Source: Actinomadura rifamycini DSM 43936
Lineage (GTDB): Bacteria > Actinomycetota > Actinomycetes > Streptosporangiales > Streptosporangiaceae
Direction: 5' to 3'
Length of the DNA stretch: 64,000 nt
Assembly (NCBI RefSeq): GCF_000425065.1
Contig: NZ_KE384301.1
Span: forward strand, 409,145-473,144
Made by a program: the position numbers and the translations under genes. Below are positions 61,271 through 64,000 of this stretch, piece after piece (the stretch's first letter is position 1; the number at the start of each line of letters is the position of its first letter). The notes beneath the pieces are model-generated. The model saw nothing but the letters and a program-made list of their open reading frames with translations. It did not search any database and was not told the origin of the DNA.

Positions 61271-61879
61271 ATGACCACGCAGGCAGCTCCCCGCGAACCC
61301 CAGCAGCACCGCAGCCGCGCGACACGGCAACGCCTCCTGGAGGCCGCCGTCGAATGCCTGGCCTCCGCCGGATGGGCCGGGACGACCGTGGCCGTCGTCG
61401 CCGAACGCGCCGGGGTCTCGCGGGGTGCGGCGCAGCACCACTTCCGCACCCGCGAAGAATTGGTGACCGCCGCCGTCGAGTACGGCACGGAAGTGCGCAT
61501 GTCGCAGATGCGCGAGCGGCTGGACGAACTCGCCGACCGGCGCCCGAGCACCCTCGACGTCGTGGCGCTGCTCGGCGAGATGTACACGACGCCGCTGTTC
61601 AGGGCCGCGTTGCAGCTGTGGGTCGCCGCGAGCTCCGACGAGCAGCTGCGCGCACAAGTCGTCCCGCTGGAAACGCGGGTCGGGCGCGAGGCGCACCGGC
61701 TGACGGTCGAGGCACTGGGCGCGGACGAGTCGGTCCCCGGCGTTCGCGAGACCGTGCAGGCGACGCTCGACCTCGTCCGCGGCCTCGGGCTCGCCGACCT
61801 GCTCACCGACGACTCGGCCCGCCGGGGCCGGCTGCTGCGACAGTGGGCCGCGACCCTCGACACGGCCTTGGGCCGCTGA
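61271..61879 (+). CDS. TetR repressor, probable regulator of the atu-like operon
   Basis: A 202-residue TetR protein. HTH: TTVAVVAERAGVSRGAAQHHFRTREELV (about 40-66). Regulators of this type commonly sit divergently beside acyl-CoA dehydrogenase/carboxylase operons in actinobacteria. Here the operator before it matches that before the DUF1446 operon, 3.7 kb away. Ligand likely an acyl-CoA. Confidence 0.88.
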   Translation: MTTQAAPREPQQHRSRATRQRLLEAAVECLASAGWAGTTVAVVAERAGVSRGAAQHHFRTREELVTAAVEYGTEVRMSQMRERLDELADRRPSTLDVVALLGEMYTTPLFRAALQLWVAASSDEQLRAQVVPLETRVGREAHRLTVEALGADESVPGVRETVQATLDLVRGLGLADLLTDDSARRGRLLRQWAATLDTALGR

Positions 61880-62000
61880 CCCCGCACTCCCCCAAGGCGC
61901 ATGTGCCTCCGAAACCGCTGTGATCAAGTTCCGCCAGGACGCGCTGCTCAAATGGCGGGTTGCACGTCACGCACGAGGCGCTTCGCTGCCCCGTGGCGGG

Positions 62001-62906
62001 TCAGGTGCGGGCGGACGCCGCCTCGTCGGCGAAGGAGCGCAGGGCGTCGGCCATCTGGCGAAGCCCGGGATCCTCGACGGGCATGTGGCCGCAGCCGTCC
62101 AGCGTCACCAGCCGCCGCTGCACGGGCAGCCGATCGAAGAACGGTCTGCTCAGTTCCAGAGGCGTCCACCGGTCGGCGCCCGGGTGGATCATCAGCACCG
62201 GACAGGCGCTGAACTCCTCCGGCTCCACCTCCGGCACGGAGTTCATGTAGGTACGCATGAACCGCAAGGAGATCCGTCCCCCGCCGCCGAGTGGATCGGA
62301 CGCCACCGCGGCGTTCAGGTCCGGCCGGTTCGCCATCGCCGACATCCGGGCGGGCCAGCGGACCGGCACCTGAACGCCGTCCAAAGCGCGCAGCCCGGTC
62401 ATCAGCGGGCCCGCGTAGCGTCCCAGCCACCGGAACCGCGCGGCGGCCGCTCTCGCCTCCGCGTTGCGCACGTCCAGCAGGCACGTCACGACCAGTCCGG
62501 CCGCACCTGCACGCGCGACCGCACTGTAGGCGAGCATGCCTCCGATACTGGCCCCCAGGACCACCACCGGACGGTCGTCGCGTTCCCGCTCGAACCGAAT
62601 CAACTCCGCCGCCAGTTCCACCCACGACTCGTACGTCACCGGACGCCCGCCGCATCGGGTCAGCCCGTATCCCGGCATGTCGGGCGCGACGCCCTCCACC
62701 GCTCCCATCAGCCTGAGGTAGGGCCACAGCATCCGCGCGTGCCCGCCGGCTCCATGCAGGACCACGTACTTCACCGGCGCGGCCGGATTCACCGTGCGCT
62801 CCAGCCGAACCTGCATGCCCTTCCACGGCAACCACTGCGTCTCGGCGGGCGGCTCCTCCGCCTCGCGGACCCAGTCCGGAAAGAACTCGAGATAGTCGAC
62901 GGTCAT
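62001..62906 (-). CDS. Alpha/beta hydrolase
   Basis: A 301-residue hydrolase. The nucleophile elbow is GASIGG, the acid is in HPGADRWTP and the His in DGCGHMPVE. HGAGGHARM is the oxyanion region. It diverges from a TetR gene 82 bp away and is probably under its control. Substrate unknown; esterase or lipase activity is likely. Confidence 0.88.
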   Translation of the reverse strand: MTVDYLEFFPDWVREAEEPPAETQWLPWKGMQVRLERTVNPAAPVKYVVLHGAGGHARMLWPYLRLMGAVEGVAPDMPGYGLTRCGGRPVTYESWVELAAELIRFERERDDRPVVVLGASIGGMLAYSAVARAGAAGLVVTCLLDVRNAEARAAAARFRWLGRYAGPLMTGLRALDGVQVPVRWPARMSAMANRPDLNAAVASDPLGGGGRISLRFMRTYMNSVPEVEPEEFSACPVLMIHPGADRWTPLELSRPFFDRLPVQRRLVTLDGCGHMPVEDPGLRQMADALRSFADEAASART

Positions 62907-62949
62907 GGCCCGCTCCTTGCGTCGATCGGTCGGCAGCCGCCAAAATACT

Positions 62950-62961
62950 GAGTGATTACTC
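62950..62961. promoter_or_regulatory. Candidate TetR operator of the hydrolase/TetR pair
   Basis: GAGTGATTACTC is an inverted repeat (GAGT-4-ACTC) with a further ACTCGCG half-site close by, in the divergent gap. Confidence 0.5.
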
Positions 62962-62988
62962 GCTTTTCTACTCGCGTTAGGGCCTCCG

Positions 62989-63624
62989 ATGCCGGGCACT
63001 CCCAAGCCCCTCCGACCCCGCAAAGCCCCACGTCAGCAGCGTTCTGCCGATACGCGGGAGCGAATCATCCAGGCGGCTGCTCGCGTTTTCGTCGAGCACG
63101 GCTACGCCGCCGGCACCACCAACCGCATCGCCGACGAGGCGGGTCTCTCGATCGGCTCGCTGTACCAGTACTTCCCGAACAAGGACGCGATCCTGCTGGA
63201 GCTCACGCGGCGGCACATCGACGACGGCCGGCGCGCCGTCACCGCCGCACTCGAACGCGGGCTCCCCGCCCGCTGGGACGAACGCATCGCCCTCTTGGTG
63301 GACACGGCTCTCGAGGCCCATCGCGGCGACCCTCGTCTCCACCAGGTGCTGTTCGAGGAGTCACCACGCCCGCCCGCACTGCTGGCCGAGCTCCACTCGC
63401 TACAGAACCTACTCGTCGACACGGTCGTGGATCTGCTCCGCACCGACGTCGAAGACCGTCTATCGGACGCTCGCCTCACCGCCTGGTTCATCGTGAGCAC
63501 GGTCGAGTCCCTGATCCACCGCTACTTCGCCGACCGCCCCACGGACGACGTCAGCGCCTTCCGCGACGAGTTGATCGTCCTGCTCACGGAATACCTGCAG
63601 AGTCGAATACCCGCCATGAAATGA
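62989..63624 (+). CDS. TetR-family regulator
   Basis: A 211-residue TetR protein. HTH: GTTNRIADEAGLSIGSLYQYFPNKDAIL (about 38-65), C-terminal domain of the TetR_C type with HRGDPRLHQVLFEESPRPP. It diverges from the hydrolase gene. Ends 43 bp before the 5S rRNA 3' end, with a strong hairpin between. Confidence 0.92.
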   Translation: MPGTPKPLRPRKAPRQQRSADTRERIIQAAARVFVEHGYAAGTTNRIADEAGLSIGSLYQYFPNKDAILLELTRRHIDDGRRAVTAALERGLPARWDERIALLVDTALEAHRGDPRLHQVLFEESPRPPALLAELHSLQNLLVDTVVDLLRTDVEDRLSDARLTAWFIVSTVESLIHRYFADRPTDDVSAFRDELIVLLTEYLQSRIPAMK

Positions 63625-63656
63625 GGAAGGCCCCGCCGTAAACGGCGGGGCCTTCC
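63625..63656. terminator. Terminator between the TetR gene and the rRNA operon
   Basis: A perfect 14-bp stem (63,625-63,638 with 63,643-63,656) and TAAA loop. Serves the convergent TetR and rRNA transcripts. Confidence 0.88.
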
Positions 63657-63667
63657 CACAAAAAATG

Positions 63668-63784
63668 TCCGGCGGCGTCCTACTCTCCCACACAGTCTCC
63701 CATGCAGTACCATCGGCGCTGAAAGGCTTAACTACCGGGTTCGGAATGGGACCGGGTGTTTCCCTCTCGCCATAACCACCGAAC
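63668..63784 (-). rRNA. rrf: 5S ribosomal RNA
   Basis: On the minus strand the 117-nt sequence runs from GTTCGGTGGTTATGGCGAG through ATTCCGAACCCGG and GCGCCGATGGTACTGCATGG to GAGAGTAGGACGCCGCCGG, as in actinobacterial 5S rRNA. Ends are set to within a few bases. Confidence 0.96.
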
Positions 63785-63938
63785 GCCTCACGCACCACCC
63801 CGAAACAACCAGGGCAGGCAAATCAACGTCCGAGCAGACAGCTCGAAAATTCACTTATCAAAACGGGTTCCCGTTTGTTTTCCAGGAACCACACAGGGAC
63901 GCGAACAAACACACAGCGAGATGCTTTGAACGTTCAGT

Positions 63939-64000
63939 GTGTTCAAGCCACTCGGCCTATTAGTACCGGTCGACTCCACACGTTACCGCGCTTCCATCCC
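63939..64000 (-). rRNA. rrl: 23S ribosomal RNA, 3' end (partial)
   Basis: The minus-strand sequence GTCGACCGGTACTAATAGG followed by CCGAGTGGCTTGAACAC is the conserved 3' end of bacterial 23S rRNA. The gene continues beyond the window. The spacer to 5S is about 155 bp. Confidence 0.92.

Overview
The window is high-GC actinobacterial DNA with long GC-rich genes, frequent GTG starts, mycothiol-linked DinB/DUF664 proteins, a DUF5753 XRE regulator and a Methyltransf_19 gene. It ends in an rRNA operon on the minus strand (5S complete, 23S 3' end only). Gene content fits a filamentous actinomycete. The siderophore locus at the left resembles those of Actinomadura/Thermomonosporaceae, but nothing here fixes the genus.

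Layout. 1-9,425: edge of an iron-repressed, salicylate-capped siderophore cluster. It holds the tail of a probable salicylate synthase, an aryl-AMP ligase, panD, an exporter, an ArCP-Cy-A-PCP NRPS and two FecCD permeases, with three iron boxes. 9,496-17,723: one long minus-strand operon of a branched-chain-type (Liv) ABC importer, an acyl-CoA ligase, an IclR regulator, a VanA-like Rieske oxygenase and a 58-residue protein. A PaaX-type regulator diverges from it. 18.8-23 kb: LysR/EamA exporter, a methyltransferase and a TetR/SDR pair sharing a perfect palindromic operator. 23-26.9 kb: xylose catabolism (ROK repressor, xylB, xylA). 27-33 kb: DinB protein, glycosyltransferase, two tandem L,D-transpeptidases and a membrane protein. 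33-38.7 kb: LysR/aminotransferase, a divergent tRNA-Trp, hypotheticals, a CGNR protein and a FolP2-like protein. 38.9-50.7 kb: GDP-mannose dehydratase, DHA2 exporter, a short LysR, a double Lrp/AsnC regulator, GuaB1, two tandem LCP ligases, and an enolase-fold protein lacking catalytic lysines that is coupled to a P-loop kinase. 50.8-57.5 kb: a small secreted peptide and an atu-like operon (DUF1446, carboxyltransferase, biotin carboxylase, acyl-CoA dehydrogenase). 57.6-61.2 kb: a loosely packed patch with an IS5-type transposase remnant, orphan genes and an XRE regulator. 61.3-63.6 kb: two TetR genes and a hydrolase, then the rRNA operon.

How the genes work together. Iron starvation should release the boxes at 2,271, 7,192 and 9,407 and co-express siderophore assembly (salicyl starter, Ser/Thr/Cys heterocycle, possibly beta-alanine), export and ferric-siderophore uptake. 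The Liv operon looks built to import and CoA-activate an aromatic or related acid. The atu-like operon appears to be controlled by the TetR protein encoded 3.7 kb away: the two promoters carry 22-bp operators identical at 19 positions, as if a divergent regulator/operon pair had been split by inserted DNA.

The most interesting items are that split regulon, the iron-regulated panD, the degenerate enolase-fold protein, the 51-residue CHGCHG-type secreted peptide and the unusual tRNA-Trp.
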